A stretch of DNA of 64,000 nt from Plasmodiophora brassicae (lineage: Eukaryota; Endomyxa; Phytomyxea; Plasmodiophorida; Plasmodiophoridae). Position 1 is the first letter of the stretch; each line of letters opens with the position of its first letter. The notes beneath the pieces were generated by a model. The model searched no databases, was not told the origin of the DNA, and saw only the letters and a program-made list of their open reading frames with translations. This document shows positions 1 through 11,184 of the stretch, in pieces. A program made the translations under genes and the position numbers. Location: assembly GCA_039704465.1 (NCBI GenBank), contig JASFAU010000014.1:620001-684000 (forward strand). The letters are read 5' to 3'.

Positions 1-2732
1 ACGTGTCGCCCACGATCCGCCTACACCGCCCCGACTTGTTAACCAACGAGCCGCCCGCGCGACGGTCCACCCCTGACCGGTATCCCTTCGTGATGCGGTG
101 CATCCCCGTTGTGGCGCACAGGTCGCGGCTGAGATCCACGCCGGCGTCGACCGGGACGCATGGGCCGTCCGGGTCCTCGCGCCCGAACCCGACGTCGCAC
201 TCGAAGTCGCGTTCAGTGCACGGGCAGTGGCCCAGGTCGGCCTTCGGCAGCGACGCCGCTGGGCTGACGATGCACGGCGCCGTGCGCTTCCGCCGCGTGT
301 ACGTCGTGATGTGCCCCAGCAGGCATTCGCCCGCCTTCCCGGGGCGATCGTCGGACGGCGTCCACGTCTCGTAGTCGGCGCCGTCGCACGGGCGCTCGTG
401 GACGCCGGCGAGATCGAGCCGGACGACGACCGCGTCGGCGTTGTCGCGCCCGTAGACGAGGAACGTGGTCTGCGGGAAGCCGGCCGGCGCAACGACGACG
501 TTGTCGACCTCGATCGGGCTGGTGGCGAACGCGTACTCGTTCCAGGTCAGGCCCTGGTCCCAGGTGTACAGCACGGTCGTCGTCGGCTGGGCGTCCTGCG
601 CCATGACGATCAGCCCGCCGTGGTTGCCGAACTCGTAGATGTACGACCCGCGGGCGACCTCCTCCCAGGTCAGGCCCGCGTCTCGCGACAGGTACGTGCC
701 CATGCCGACGGCGTCGTCGTTCAGGTGGGTGCCCACCTGGCCCACAACCTGTTCAGTCCCCTTCCCGCTGTGCATCGACGCTCGCTGTACCGTTCCAGTG
801 GCCATGATGAGGCCGACCGCGGCCGCGTTGCTGTAGAACGGCCCGTACTTGTCGACAATGCCATGCAGGTGAAGGTGGCAGTGGTCCTGGCCCCAGCAGT
901 GGATCTCCTGGCCGAACGCGTCGTACTGGGGCGCCTGCAGGTAACTCCAGCGGCCGCCCTTGTCGAACGAGATCACGGTGCGGACGTCGCCTGCGTTCCC
1001 GGACGCGTCCTGGCCCGCTCGCTTGCGGCCGCCCCGGGCGCCCATCGAGCCCGCGTCCAGCCAGCGGTTGACGACGGCGCCGTCGGAGTCCCCGTGATGG
1101 ACGTAGTTGGCCAGGTACACGCCCTCGATGCCCTGGACGCGCTCAAAGTCGGCGTTGCCGGCCGCGTCGCGCCTGTTGTTCGGTAGGCTCATCGAGAATT
1201 GCAACCCTGGCACGCGCTGGCGTTCAGCTGGTCGCGTACGAACGGCGCCTGTCGTCGAGAGGGGTGCACCTAACGAATCGGACACGTAGACGCTGCCCGA
1301 CGAGTCGCCGGCGTCGGCGTGGTTGACGTGCACGAAGACGGCCCCTTCCGTCGAGTCGAGGATCGTGTAGCTGTGCTGGCGGAGCGTCGGGATGTTCGTC
1401 TCGAAGAAGGCGACGTTGTTGGCGGAGTCGCGCCCGCCCGAGTACAACGTCACCTGCAGGGTCGTCAGTCGCAGGGGCAGCCGGCAGGCGCGGGCCACCC
1501 CCACCTTCGTGTTGTCGTCGGGGTCGACGGCCGCCACGAACATGAACGCGGCGGCCGTGGTCAGGAATCGGTTGCCGCCAGGGACCAGCACGTCGTACGA
1601 CTGGAAGTAGTCGTCGGTCATCACGAAGTCGACATCGGGGTCCGACGCCTGGAACCGCTGCCCGCCGTGCTGATCGCACCGCGATCGTCAAACGCCGTTC
1701 CGCTGGACTCTGCGCCAGATGCCCGCTGTACCTTGTTGTTGCTGACGGTTGCGAACAGGCGCCTGGGGCTGCCGGGCTCGTAGAACGAGCCACGTGCCCA
1801 GTCGGCTTGCGACACGTAGTCGGCGATCGCGTTCCAGGTCTGGCCCAGGTCCTCGCTGACGTGCACCTACGCGCATGATGAATGATGGTCAGCGTGGACG
1901 GTCGCGACCGCCCAGTGATGCTCCTCACGACCTGCTGCACGCATCTGTGCTTGTCGCTGGTCTTCCCCGACCGGCACTGGGCGGTCAGCGCCAGCGCCAA
2001 CAGCCACGACGCCTTCTCCGGGTGCGATTTCACGTCGGTGACGCGGTCCAGGCCCAGTGCCCTGAACGTGCTGCCGCCGTCGCTAGACACCGCGCTGAAC
2101 GCGTCGCCCAAGAGCACCACCTGGCGGCTGGCGCGTCAGCGGGCGCCACGAACGACCTGAAGCCGACTCACAAGTTGCCGCTCGACATGAGCGTACAGTC
2201 TGTCGAACGTCGCCTTCTTGGCGTCGTCCGGCATGTGCAGGCGGACGTCGTCCCACGTGCGCCCGTCGTCGGCGCTTCGGTAGACGCGGCCGGCGCTCGT
2301 GCGCGCGATGATCTTGTCGGCGGCCAGCCACTCCATCTGGGCGACACCGCCGTCCAGTTTGGACGTGTCCTCCTTCAGGTCAACGTTGTCCCCAGCCTGT
2401 GCGAGCTTCTTGGCCACCCGCTTGCCGTCCTTCCTCGCTTTCTTGTCCTTCCTCTTCGCCGCTGGCGCGTCCGCTGCCGGATGGTCGGGCGCTGTCGCGT
2501 GCTTCTGGTCGTGGTTCTCGGCAGCGGAATCGTCGACGTGGTCAGGCTTGGCCATCTCCTTCTTGACGGCCTCGGCGACACGGGACACCTCATCCTGCAC
2601 GGTGCGCTCCTCCACGATCTTGTCGCGCACGATCTTCTCGATCGCCTTCGTGTCGACGTCGTCGGTCCCGGCGGCGACCACGACCTGCACCAGCAAAGCG
2701 GCGCCCACGATCGCCAACGACAACCTCCACAT
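1..2732 (-). CDS. Vps10/sortilin-type sorting receptor, 3' end outside the window
   Basis: This is a type I receptor of the Vps10p/sortilin family, which sorts cargo between Golgi and endosomes. The ATG at 2732 starts a signal peptide (MWRLSLAIVGAALLVQVVVA), followed by a charged, lysine-rich stretch of about 120 residues. Asp-box blades follow (YRSADDGRTW, VSEDLGQTWN, LSRDAGLTWEE), then the Cys-rich Vps10-C module (CLLGHITTYTRRKRTAPC, CPCTERDFECDVGFG). The proposed exons are complement(<1..20, 78..1648, 1732..1866, 1932..2120, 2187..2732), and every join keeps frame. The splice at 21-77 gives KGYR-RIVGDT, matching the family's GYRKIPGD segment. A further 42-nt in-frame intron near 1229-1270 is possible. 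The transmembrane and tail part lies beyond base 1. The family call is strong and the exact exon ends are inferred. Confidence 0.88.
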
Positions 2733-2964
2733 AGTATACGTGTTATGCAACGGTCGGCAGGCCGCGTTTCGAGCGTCTGTGCCGGCCTAGAGAAGCAGAC
2801 CCGGTCCTGCTGAACGTCATACAGATTGCAACGTTACGGTCGCTGCTAAATATGTCTATATTGGGGTTTACTATACGTGGAGAGAGGCCGGCCGCGATGG
2901 GATACAAGTCGATAATAACGGTGGGAGCAGCAAAGGGACGGCCTCTGCACACAGCGGGGCCGGA

Positions 2965-4193
2965 TCACGAATCGTCGTTCGGGTCCTTCGTTGAGGACAG
3001 GTGAACGGACGTCGCCGGCTTGGTGGGCGAATCGTCCACCACTGGGTCGATTGCCTTCTTCGGCGAGCTGTAGCGGGTTTTCGCCAGGGAGAACACCAGG
3101 ACGCCGATGACGGCCGTCGAGCTGCCGATCCAGCCGAGCAGCGAGACGGGTGTGCGGAAGACAACAATGGCCGTGCCGATGACGAAGACACGCTTGAACG
3201 TGCTGCCGACCGCGTGCGTTACAGGCGAGACGGATTCCAGCGCCAGGAACGCGAACTCGTTGTACAGGAAGTACGACACGCCGCTGATCGCCAGCCACAC
3301 CAGGGACATGGCCCCATCTTTGCTGTTCATTGCCGCCGTCCACCGCCCGACAAACTTGTCCGCGTCAGCAAGGACGCCCACAGGAAGCAGAAGGATGAAC
3401 GAGATGATGGTCAGGACAGAATCTAACCAACAAGCGGAAGCCCGTCAGAATGGATGCCACCAATGATACCTGGAGCAATAAGCGCCACCGACAGAGGTTC
3501 TGGGCCTCCAGGTTGCGGCCTCTCGTGTCCTTCAGCTTCTCCTTGGAATAGATACCACGAAGCGACCCGCTAACGGCGGAGATGACGGCAGTGGCGAACG
3601 CCTTCCACGTAAAGGACAGCTCGGACACGGACGCCATCGCGATACCGGCGCAAACGGGGATCAGCGTCACGTACACTTGCCACGAGTAATACGTCCTCAG
3701 CAGGACGGCCGACAGGATCGCTGTCGAGAACGGCTCGCCTGACCTACAGGATCGATGAGCGGCCCATCAGTGCGGGGCGACACCGAACCTACTTGATGAT
3801 ATGGGCGAAACTGACCGCGCCTGCATCCATGGCGAGGATGCCCGCCAGGTGCGTCCCGCAATGGAAGACGGCGATCAGGACAAGCGGTTTCAGCGTCTGC
3901 CAGTCCAGAATGGGGGTCTTCCGCAGCTTGGTGAGCCAGAAGAACGCGATTATCGGGATCCCGGCGAACAGCTGAAATTCGGCGACGAGATACGGCATGG
4001 CCAGCGCCTGCAGCGCCTTCTTGTTGTAGATGTTGAAGACGACGGACAGGATGAACCAGGCGAGGAAGTAGAGCAGCGTCAGGAGGTTCGCCCTGAGGCG
4101 GGCGCGCCGATCCTCGGCGGCCGCCGCCGTCGCCGCGCCCCGCGACTCGACATCGAAGGCGACCGTCACCGATTTCGCATCCGTCGCCGTCAT
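2965..4193 (-). CDS. Triose-phosphate / nucleotide-sugar transporter (TPT/DMT superfamily)
   Basis: This is a polytopic transporter of the TPT branch of the drug/metabolite superfamily, which exchanges phosphorylated sugars or nucleotide sugars across Golgi, ER or plastid-type membranes. The exons are complement(2965..3422, 3493..3743, 3793..4193), giving 369 residues, a normal family length. About ten hydrophobic segments are visible. Family features include the first helix with FNIYNKKALQALAMPY, the segment AHIIKSGEPFSTAILS spanning the first splice, and a last helix pair with SFTWKAFATAVISA and SPVTHAVGSTFKRVFVI. The ATG at 4193 is the first usable one because the longer frame begins with GTG. 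The hydrophilic C-terminus (about 45 residues, ending in DPNDDS) should be cytosolic. The substrate cannot be read from the sequence, so I do not name one. The 313 bp upstream hold no gene. Confidence 0.9.
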
Positions 4194-4506
4194 GCCGGAT
4201 AGGCCCGAAAATAGCGATACCGTACTGGACGACGCTGCCACGTTGCTCACGCGGCAGGCTAATTACAGTTTTGACGGTGAGTGCGCCACCGCGCCCCCCA
4301 CGGCGGTGCGGTGCTGTCCAGTCGCGCGCGGGCCCTGCCCCACGGGCCACGGAGGTCGCCCCGATATAACTGCGCGACTTGACCGGACCGGCAACTGCGC
4401 GCCCCGACCCGTTGCTTCGGTCAACCGCGTCTGCGAAACCAGCGCCCAGCTGGATATGACGGGCCGGTTTAGAATACGGCGACCGGTAATTAAATATCCT
4501 ATTCTA

Positions 4507-5352
4507 TTATTTTCCGGTTCGCATGATTGGCCGGGCGCTCGCGTACATGTACTGGTCGGTTGCGATGCGGGATTTCTTCCAATCCTGGGGGCGCTCCGGC
4601 CGGCTGTACTCCAGGATCTCGTGCATGGGGCCAGGCCAGCGGAGCTGGTCCGGTTTCAGGATGATGCTGGAGATCATCGGCTGGAATCGGTGCTGGCGGC
4701 TGTAGAACCAGAACTGCAGCTCGCCCTGGCCGGAGCCGTTCAGGAAGAGATGCCTCTCGATCAGCTTGTATTCCACGCCGTCCTCCGTGTAGATGTACCC
4801 TGGCTGCGGCACAGTCGGGCACAGGAACGAAATGACATCGTCCTCGAGCTCGAGCACGTCCATCGCCACGCGGACCATGGTCTTCTCCAGCCAGACCGAC
4901 ACCTGTTGATCCGTCATCCGTTCCACTGGAAGCGATCTGCACTGGCCCTCGATCTTCTCCGTGAACCTGACAACCACCAGACGCTTCCACCGGTCGGCGA
5001 GACGCACGGGAATAATCGGTTTGCCGTCATACCCGGACGTCACTGCGTTCATCGTGTCGATCCCCGTCAGGACGCATTCCTTCATGCCGAGAGCGTCGAG
5101 TCGCTCGAGGCACTCGGCCACGTCGTCCTCCGTCGCGTCCGGTTCAGGTTCCGGCATGGTCTTGTCCACCGCCGCACGATCAAACGGCGTCCAGTCGTCC
5201 GGTCGCCGTTCTCGCGTCTCGAACCAGCTTCGCAGCCTGCGAATGTGCTCGTCGTCATCGTCTTCGTTCGCGCTCAGCGATAGCATACGCCGACAGGATA
5301 TCGCTGGCAAGGGCGGCGTCCGCAGGCGACGCACGACAGCCCTGAGCGCCAT
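4507..5352 (-). CDS. Unknown mitochondrial-leader family, copy A (intronless)
   Basis: This 281-residue protein matches no family I recognise. It is the first of five related genes in the window (A-E). The leader MALRAVVRRLRTPP is arginine-rich, without acidic residues, and typical of mitochondrial targeting. A very acidic stretch (NEDDDDEH) follows. The conserved core runs from a helical part (ECLERLDALGM) through WKRLVVVRF to EKTMVRVAMDVLELEDDVIS, then FLCPTVPQPGY and a C-terminal beta-rich part. B-E share the same order of motifs: W-R/K-x-x-V-I, a following Phe, an E-x-x-M block, acidic D-D, L-C/V-P-x-x-P. Unlike C, D and E it has no intron. Only 30 bp separate its ATG from the stop of copy B upstream. 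A GTG further upstream (5373) is unlikely to be the start. A function should not be assigned. Confidence 0.72.
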   Translation of the reverse strand: MALRAVVRRLRTPPLPAISCRRMLSLSANEDDDDEHIRRLRSWFETRERRPDDWTPFDRAAVDKTMPEPEPDATEDDVAECLERLDALGMKECVLTGIDTMNAVTSGYDGKPIIPVRLADRWKRLVVVRFTEKIEGQCRSLPVERMTDQQVSVWLEKTMVRVAMDVLELEDDVISFLCPTVPQPGYIYTEDGVEYKLIERHLFLNGSGQGELQFWFYSRQHRFQPMISSIILKPDQLRWPGPMHEILEYSRPERPQDWKKSRIATDQYMYASARPIMRTGK

Positions 5353-5382
5353 CGTAGTATGCGCAACTGGCACTGTATTATT

Positions 5383-6297
5383 TTAGCTTTCCGTTGGCAT
5401 GGGCGGCACGCGGCCCGGAGGCATGATCTCCCAGAGATGGCGAGGCCAAAGCATGTCATCGGGTTCCAGTTCGACAAGGGACTCCATGGCGGTCTCGTTG
5501 TCGACGGTGCTGAGCCAGATCAGTTGCAGAACGGGCCGCTCGTTCCTGCCGAGGAACAGGTGCCGCTCCAGGAGCGTGTACTCGACGTTGTCGTGTGTGT
5601 ACTTGAAGGCAAGCGGAGGCATGGATGGCACCAGGAAGTCAATGAGGTCTTCCTCACCGGGGATCAACGAGACAGCAGCACGCATCATGATTCGCTCCAG
5701 GTGTCCCATCACCATTTCGTTCGTCAGCGGCAGGTCCAGCAACTGCCAATCCTTATCAGTGACGTAAGTCGCGAAGTCGAAGATGACGTTGCGGCGCCAG
5801 TTCTCACGAATCGGGCCCGGGATGACGTTCTTGCCATCTGGACTCTTGAGCCATAGCCAATACGCGACGCCGTCCTGCACGATCCCGTCAAACTCGAACT
5901 TCTTCAGCATCTTCAGACACAGCTCGACATCGTCATCCGTCGCTATCCTGCCACTGGGCTCCGGCGCTCTCATTTCCGGGTTGAAACGAAACGCGCCCGA
6001 CGTCTCATTCGACGCTTTACGCTTCGTATCAGACACGTTCGGCTTCGAACCAGCCGCGCCCGGTCCCCCGTCGGATACGCTCGGCGTCGCGTCAGGTGCG
6101 TCTAGCGTCGCAGCAGGCGGTGCCGCCGGTCGCGGCATCTTGACGCGCTCCCGCTGCGCCCTGGTCGGCAGCTTCACGCCCCGCAGGCTGAACTTCACGT
6201 TCGACCCCAGCGACGTCTCCGTCGCCAGCCGCCGCCTGCCATGCTGCACCATCGCCCGCGCCTGCGCGCTCACCCGCACCGCGACCCGCTTCCACAT
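5383..6297 (-). CDS. Unknown mitochondrial-leader family, copy B (intronless)
   Basis: This 304-residue protein is the longest member of the family and closest to A. Its leader MWKRVAVRVSAQARAMVQHG is amphipathic and arginine-rich, as in mitochondrial presequences. About 90 residues of Pro/Ala-rich linker follow. The core then carries LCLKMLKKFEF, NWRRNVIFDF, ERIMMRAAVSLIPGEEDLID and FLVPSMPPLAF. A and B share the block NVEYTLLERHLFL (A: GVEYKLIERHLFL) and the C-terminal LWP...EIM segment, which C-E lack or have diverged in. The ATG at 6297 is the first in frame. The gene has no intron. It is transcribed away from the subtilase gene across a 505-bp spacer. Confidence 0.72.
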   Translation of the reverse strand: MWKRVAVRVSAQARAMVQHGRRRLATETSLGSNVKFSLRGVKLPTRAQRERVKMPRPAAPPAATLDAPDATPSVSDGGPGAAGSKPNVSDTKRKASNETSGAFRFNPEMRAPEPSGRIATDDDVELCLKMLKKFEFDGIVQDGVAYWLWLKSPDGKNVIPGPIRENWRRNVIFDFATYVTDKDWQLLDLPLTNEMVMGHLERIMMRAAVSLIPGEEDLIDFLVPSMPPLAFKYTHDNVEYTLLERHLFLGRNERPVLQLIWLSTVDNETAMESLVELEPDDMLWPRHLWEIMPPGRVPPMPTES

Positions 6298-6802
6298 TTA
6301 CGAATCCGGATCCCCCGCGCGACACAGTGGCAGTGCAGCTCTGGCCCCGGAGACCGCCCGCGCTTACGTTACAGTGCGTCACCTCCACGTCGTCCGAAAT
6401 GTGTGTTGTTCCGGGGGGTTATGTGCTTTTTGCGCGCTGGGCGGCGGGATGATTTTCGCCCGGGCCATGACTGGTGCCCGGAATGGAGGCCCGGCAGGCC
6501 ACGTGGCAGGTTCAGTTTTCGGCCGATTCGGCCTCTGGGACTTGTGACGGCCACCGCCGTCGGGGGAGGATGGGGCGGCGCGCTCGTCGCCGTAGCCTGG
6601 CCGCGATTGTCGTCCTGGCCTGCGCGGTTCGCGCTGGGTGGTTGCTGCCCGGGCTGGAGCATGCCCACCTGCGGGACTGGGATGTGCCGCGCCCGTCCAG
6701 GTCGAGCCGCCCGCCGTGCAGGCCGAATGCGCCCCGCGTCGCTGTGGTCGTCAAAATGCCAGCTGACACTGAGCACATGGGACGATCCGTCTCCCATGGC
6801 GG
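6298..6802. promoter_or_regulatory. Divergent intergenic spacer between copy B and the subtilase
   Basis: This 505-bp stretch lies between two divergently transcribed genes and should contain both promoters. Overlapping open frames on both strands have no recognisable motifs and look like GC-rich chance frames. I see no TATA box or repeat that stands out. Confidence 0.4.
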
Positions 6803-9800
6803 ATGTATGCCAGATGGTTGTTGGCTGTATTGGCAGGACCTTTAATGAAGTCAACAGGTAGTCTGGGAGAGTACGTCGCTCCAAATGCGTTTGTGGTCGG
6901 GCAGTGTCCACAGTGGAAAGCGTTGATTGTCGCCATGGGCCTCGTCGACCGAGGCATAGCGCACGCGGTCATCTGCCTGCCAGAACGACGAACCATCGAG
7001 AGCGAAGCGGCAACGAAATCGAATGAAACCCGGTTTCGAACGCTGAACCTGTACTCGAAGTACATCACTCAGAGCGGAGCGCATCGTACCGTCCCAATGT
7101 GGGACCAGGGGTTGACTGGGTCCGGCCAGATCGTCGCAGTGGCTGACACGGGCCTGGACCACGACCTATGCTACTTCCATGATCCGAATCACCCGACGCC
7201 GATCGAGAATGTTGGCGGGTCCCAGATGCCTTCGTTGTGTGTGACGCTTGTTGATGTGATGTGCAGGTGAATCTGGACCATCGGAAGGTTGTTGTGTATC
7301 GAGTTCTCCCACGTGGCTTACCGCCATCCCCCGACACTCGTCACGGGACGCACACGGTACATAACGAATAAGTCCACCGGTGATGATGCACTGACGAACT
7401 GGGTACACCAGGCTGGGTCAGTAGCGGGTGAGGTGCTACACATCGACCAGTTGGTATCTAGTCAGATGAGTCGGTTCAATGGCATGGCCAAGCATGCCAG
7501 GCTTGCCGTCTATGATCTTGGTCCGAAGTCGAACGTAAGTTTGTGCCTGGCACATGGTACCTCCCAGTCCTCACTGGTATCGATGAAGATTAGGATTCCC
7601 GGCAATCTGTACAAAGACCTGTACGAGATCATCGTCGCTGATACGGACGCGAAGATCAGCAGTAATTCCTGGGGCGCTCCTCTCGAAGTGGACAGTGACG
7701 GGATCTATGACCAGTATGCTCTGGCAACTGACAAGTTCGTCTGGGACCATCAGGTTGACAGCCAGAACCCGCACGTTATGTCCGAAGAGCTAAACCTTGC
7801 TGGTTGTAGGATTTCTTGATCCTGTTTGGTGCGGGTAACTGGGGTCTAACGGCGTCCCGCCCGTCATCAACTATCGGGACCCCGGCTATCGCGAAGAACG
7901 CGCTGACGGTCGGGTCAGCGACGAGTTACGCGGAGAGCTTCAGGGACGCTCATGTCATTCCTCATGCGTTCTTGCAAGTCGTTGAGCCGCTGCAACGTCC
8001 TGGCGTTACTGGTTTGCATTCGATCATACAGGTGAGACTCGCATCACCACCACCAGTGCTATTTCCATGACACTATAGGCAATGCGGTTGTGTAGGCAAC
8101 GTTCGGTAGCGACGTACTTGGTCTGGAGCCCATTCCGCGACCCGTCTGCGCAGCGGACCCGTTCGACGCTTGCACGCCGCTGGTGAACACCAACGATACA
8201 CGAAACGCACTCGTTCTAGTGGGAGCCAGTAGCGGAGGCGGCTGTAACGCCGTCGTCAAGGTGAGATGCTTGAACGATCCGTGCGAAAACCATAGCAGTT
8301 GACGATGTGTCAGGCACTTCATGTGCAGCAGGCAGCAGGAGCAGCGATTCTTATTGTTGCGTCCCACGAAGGCAACGAGCCAATCACAGGCATTGGCCTC
8401 GATGTCGAATCGGTAACGATCCCGGTCTTGGGCATCGACAGAGACCTTGGAAGAAACCTTCAGTCGGTTGTCGAATTGGGCCCAGTGAAGGTCCTGGTCC
8501 CTGCCTACGATGCCTCGCTGAAAGAGAAACGCAACCTCGGCTACGTGTCCGATTTCTCATCACGCGGGCCTACCTTCGGTACCCCTCTTCGGAGCTTGCG
8601 TCAGGGGCGCCGGGAAACTAATCGTGACCTTCGCAGACGGCCGCATCAAGCCTGATATTCTCGCACCCGGCGAATACATCATGTCAGCAAAGAGCGACAT
8701 GAACCTGAACTCGTTCCAGTGCGATCGTACGTGTTGCCCACCAATGCCTTGAATCCGACACGCCCTGAACAATGCCGGTCTGTTAGCCACACAGTATTCG
8801 AGTATGAAAGGGACGTCCATGGCGACGCCGATCGCCGCTGGGAACGTTGCCCAGATCCGGCAGTACTTTGTCGATGGATACTACCCCTCTGGACGTGCGG
8901 TATGTTACCCTGATCTTTGTATGAAACGCCACCCTAATGCAAGACACGTAGAATCCGGCGGATGCTATCCGATCGCCCTCGGCAGCATTGCTGAAAGCCA
9001 TGGCCATTAACAGTGGCGTTACGATGACGGGCTGGGTCGTTTCGTTGAATGCAGGTAGGGTTCGTCTGTGTGACTGCGGACGATTGCTATTCATTGGCAA
9101 ACCAGGTCCTGTCAACGTCGACCCTCCACCATCGATGCTACAAGGTTATGGCCGGATGCAGTTGGATCGAATCCTGCCGCTGGCTCCAGCTGCGTTCCAA
9201 CTTGTCATTAGCGACAACAGGTCGATGGTGACTGGAGACCACCACCACTTCTGCTTCAGGGTGCGACCTTCCGACCGACCGTTCAAGGCATCGCTAGGTC
9301 GGTCGCGTTTGATGCACCCGTTTCGGATACAGGATCAAATAGCCTGCGTACAGTGTGGACAGATCCGCCACCAGATCTCGATGCCGATTATCTGCTGATC
9401 AATAACCTCGATCTGATCGTGACGTCGATCCCGACAGGCGCGCTATGGATCGGCAACTTCCGCGATTCGATCATCGCTGACAACTCGACGCGTTTGCACA
9501 CCTTCATGGACGCCATGAACAACGTCGAGCAGGTTATCGATCACCTGTCTATATGTCTGACGACTCGCTGACGACAACCTGTAGGTCGACGTCGGGCCCG
9601 ATCAGGACGGTCTCTTCGACGTGATGGTATCTGGGACCCATGTCGTCGTTGGCCCTCAGCCATACGCGCTTGTCGTTACGGGAACGTACGTGTCGGTGTA
9701 GGATTGTGCACGCACATATCGATCTGAAGCGGGGGGGCGGCCAGGTTCGATCTAGAACCATTGTCGTCGTGTCGAAGCACGAGAACGGTTTGCCCAGATA

Positions 9801-10592
9801 ACTGCAGTCAAGGCCAAGGGTTCTGCACGGCCGATGGCCTCTGCCAATGTCACGCTGGGTTCGCTGGTACCATAGCATGCCATCTGCAGGCATGTCTGGA
9901 TTGTCCTCTGATTCAGGAGCCCACAGGATTTGATTGTTCGTATGCAAGCACCAGTGTGAAGGGGCGGCCAGGGGCCATTCAGACGAGCCGGGTGGACGTC
10001 GGCCAGTGGCAATTCTACCACTTCGACGTCGTCGACCAGGTCGCGCCTGGGGATGACCTGGCGTTCGGTTCGCAGACGACATGTGTCCTGGTGGCCGTGT
10101 CGACGACGGGTTCGGCGCCCAACGCTGACCCGGAACTGTTCCTGTCGTTCGGCGAGATGCCCAGCCTGACGACGGCACAATGGTCCAACCGGAGCCGAAC
10201 GTTCCCCAGCACGATCGTCGTGCAGGGCACGCCTACGCTGCACCTGGGACGGTACTACATTGGCGTCCATGGTGGATGCTGCCAGCCGGCGTCGTTCCAG
10301 CTGACGGTCAGCGATTCATGCGGCCCGATGGTAACGGGGCTCAGGCAGGCGGGCGCCGAGCTCTTCAAGGTACGAACGCGTTCGGGTGCTTCGTCGCGTC
10401 GATGGGCTCGTAATAACCGTGTGGCAGGGCACAGCAACCTTGAGCGTGGGGCAAGTCGTCGTCATCGTCATGCTTGTCACGGCCATCGTCGCCGCCATCG
10501 CCGTCATCATCGTGCGGCTGCTGATCGAGCAACCGAACAAGTATCGGCAGATCCAGCTGGCCCACCCGGCGACAACGGGACTGGACGGATAA
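6803..10592 (+). CDS. Membrane-anchored subtilisin-like serine protease (S8) with PA insert and EGF-like module
   Basis: This is a secreted subtilase with a C-terminal membrane anchor. I propose 15 exons: 6803..7210, 7267..7356, 7412..7534, 7589..7753, 7810..8031, 8096..8260, 8329..8578, 8637..8726, 8787..8899, 8952..9297, 9354..9532, 9585..9685, 9745..9866, 9927..10369, 10428..10592. They sum to 993 residues in one frame. In order come a signal peptide, the catalytic Asp in VAVADTGLDHD, the catalytic His in RHGTHTAGSVAGE (formed by the 7357-7411 splice), the oxyanion Asn region LFGAGNWG, and a protease-associated insert (ALVLVGASSGGGC, AAGAAILIVAS). The catalytic Ser lies in GTSMATP. A P-domain-like region follows (VWTDPPPDLDADYLLINNLD), then an EGF-like module (CSQGQGFCTADGLCQCHAGF), a beta-domain, one transmembrane helix (VVVIVMLVTAIVAAIAVIIV) and a short tail. 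All triad residues are present, so it should be active. Substrates are unknown. Confidence 0.9.
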
Positions 10593-10658
10593 GGGCTGAG
10601 CGCATTGCATTACCGTACCTAGATCTATACGGCAAACACCTGTAAATGCCAATTCCCT

Positions 10659-11150
10659 TTAGGCGGGACCGCCGATGGCACGTGCCGACGACGCGCCGCG
10701 CCCAATGGGACACCGTTTCACATAGCACCACTTGCGGCCCTGATCGGTGGGGACCTCCTGCTGCAGGACGTACTGCCGGGCGTCGAGGAACCTGGGCATG
10801 TGACGGAACCTGTCCGGGTACGTGTTGACCGTCACGACCGGGACGGGTTCGGACGATTCGGCGACGTCAAACAGGGCGCTCATGACGCCGCTCCGTCGGT
10901 GTTCGGCCCTGGTGCCCGCCAGCCACACATGCACTCCTGCGCCGCGGTCATGCACGAACACGAACCCTTGTAGCCGGCCTGGGTCGCGCCTATCGTGCGC
11001 GTAGTGGATACGCCCCCGAAGACGAAACCGTTCCCGCCACGCCTCCATTGTCAGGATCGGACTCGACGGGTCCTGGAACACGTCGCGCGCCAGCTCGAGC
11101 ACCTGTGCAACGCGCTCGTCGGACGCATCCGTGATCGTTCGCACGTCCAT
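10659..11150 (-). CDS. GNAT-family N-acetyltransferase
   Basis: This 163-residue protein has the GNAT fold, which transfers an acetyl group from acetyl-CoA to an amine. The central strand-loop VHVWLAGTRAEHRRSGVMSA contains the acetyl-CoA pyrophosphate-binding loop, a variant of the Q/RxxGxG/A signature with RRSGVM. The preceding beta strands (GRLQGFVFVHDRGAGVHVW) and the following helix (ALFDVAE) are in the right order. The longer frame starts at a TTG, so the ATG at 11150 is preferred. It lies 34 bp from copy C of the unknown family and converges on the subtilase stop across 66 bp. The acceptor substrate cannot be told. Confidence 0.75.
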   Translation of the reverse strand: MDVRTITDASDERVAQVLELARDVFQDPSSPILTMEAWRERFRLRGRIHYAHDRRDPGRLQGFVFVHDRGAGVHVWLAGTRAEHRRSGVMSALFDVAESSEPVPVVTVNTYPDRFRHMPRFLDARQYVLQQEVPTDQGRKWCYVKRCPIGRGASSARAIGGPA

Positions 11151-11184
11151 CGTGGGCCGCAACGTTGCTCGTCGTTATATATAT

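Noticed and set aside
98..1186. 362-codon plus-strand frame
   Set aside because: It lies antisense to the Vps10 receptor, whose Asp-boxes and Cys module are clear on the minus strand.
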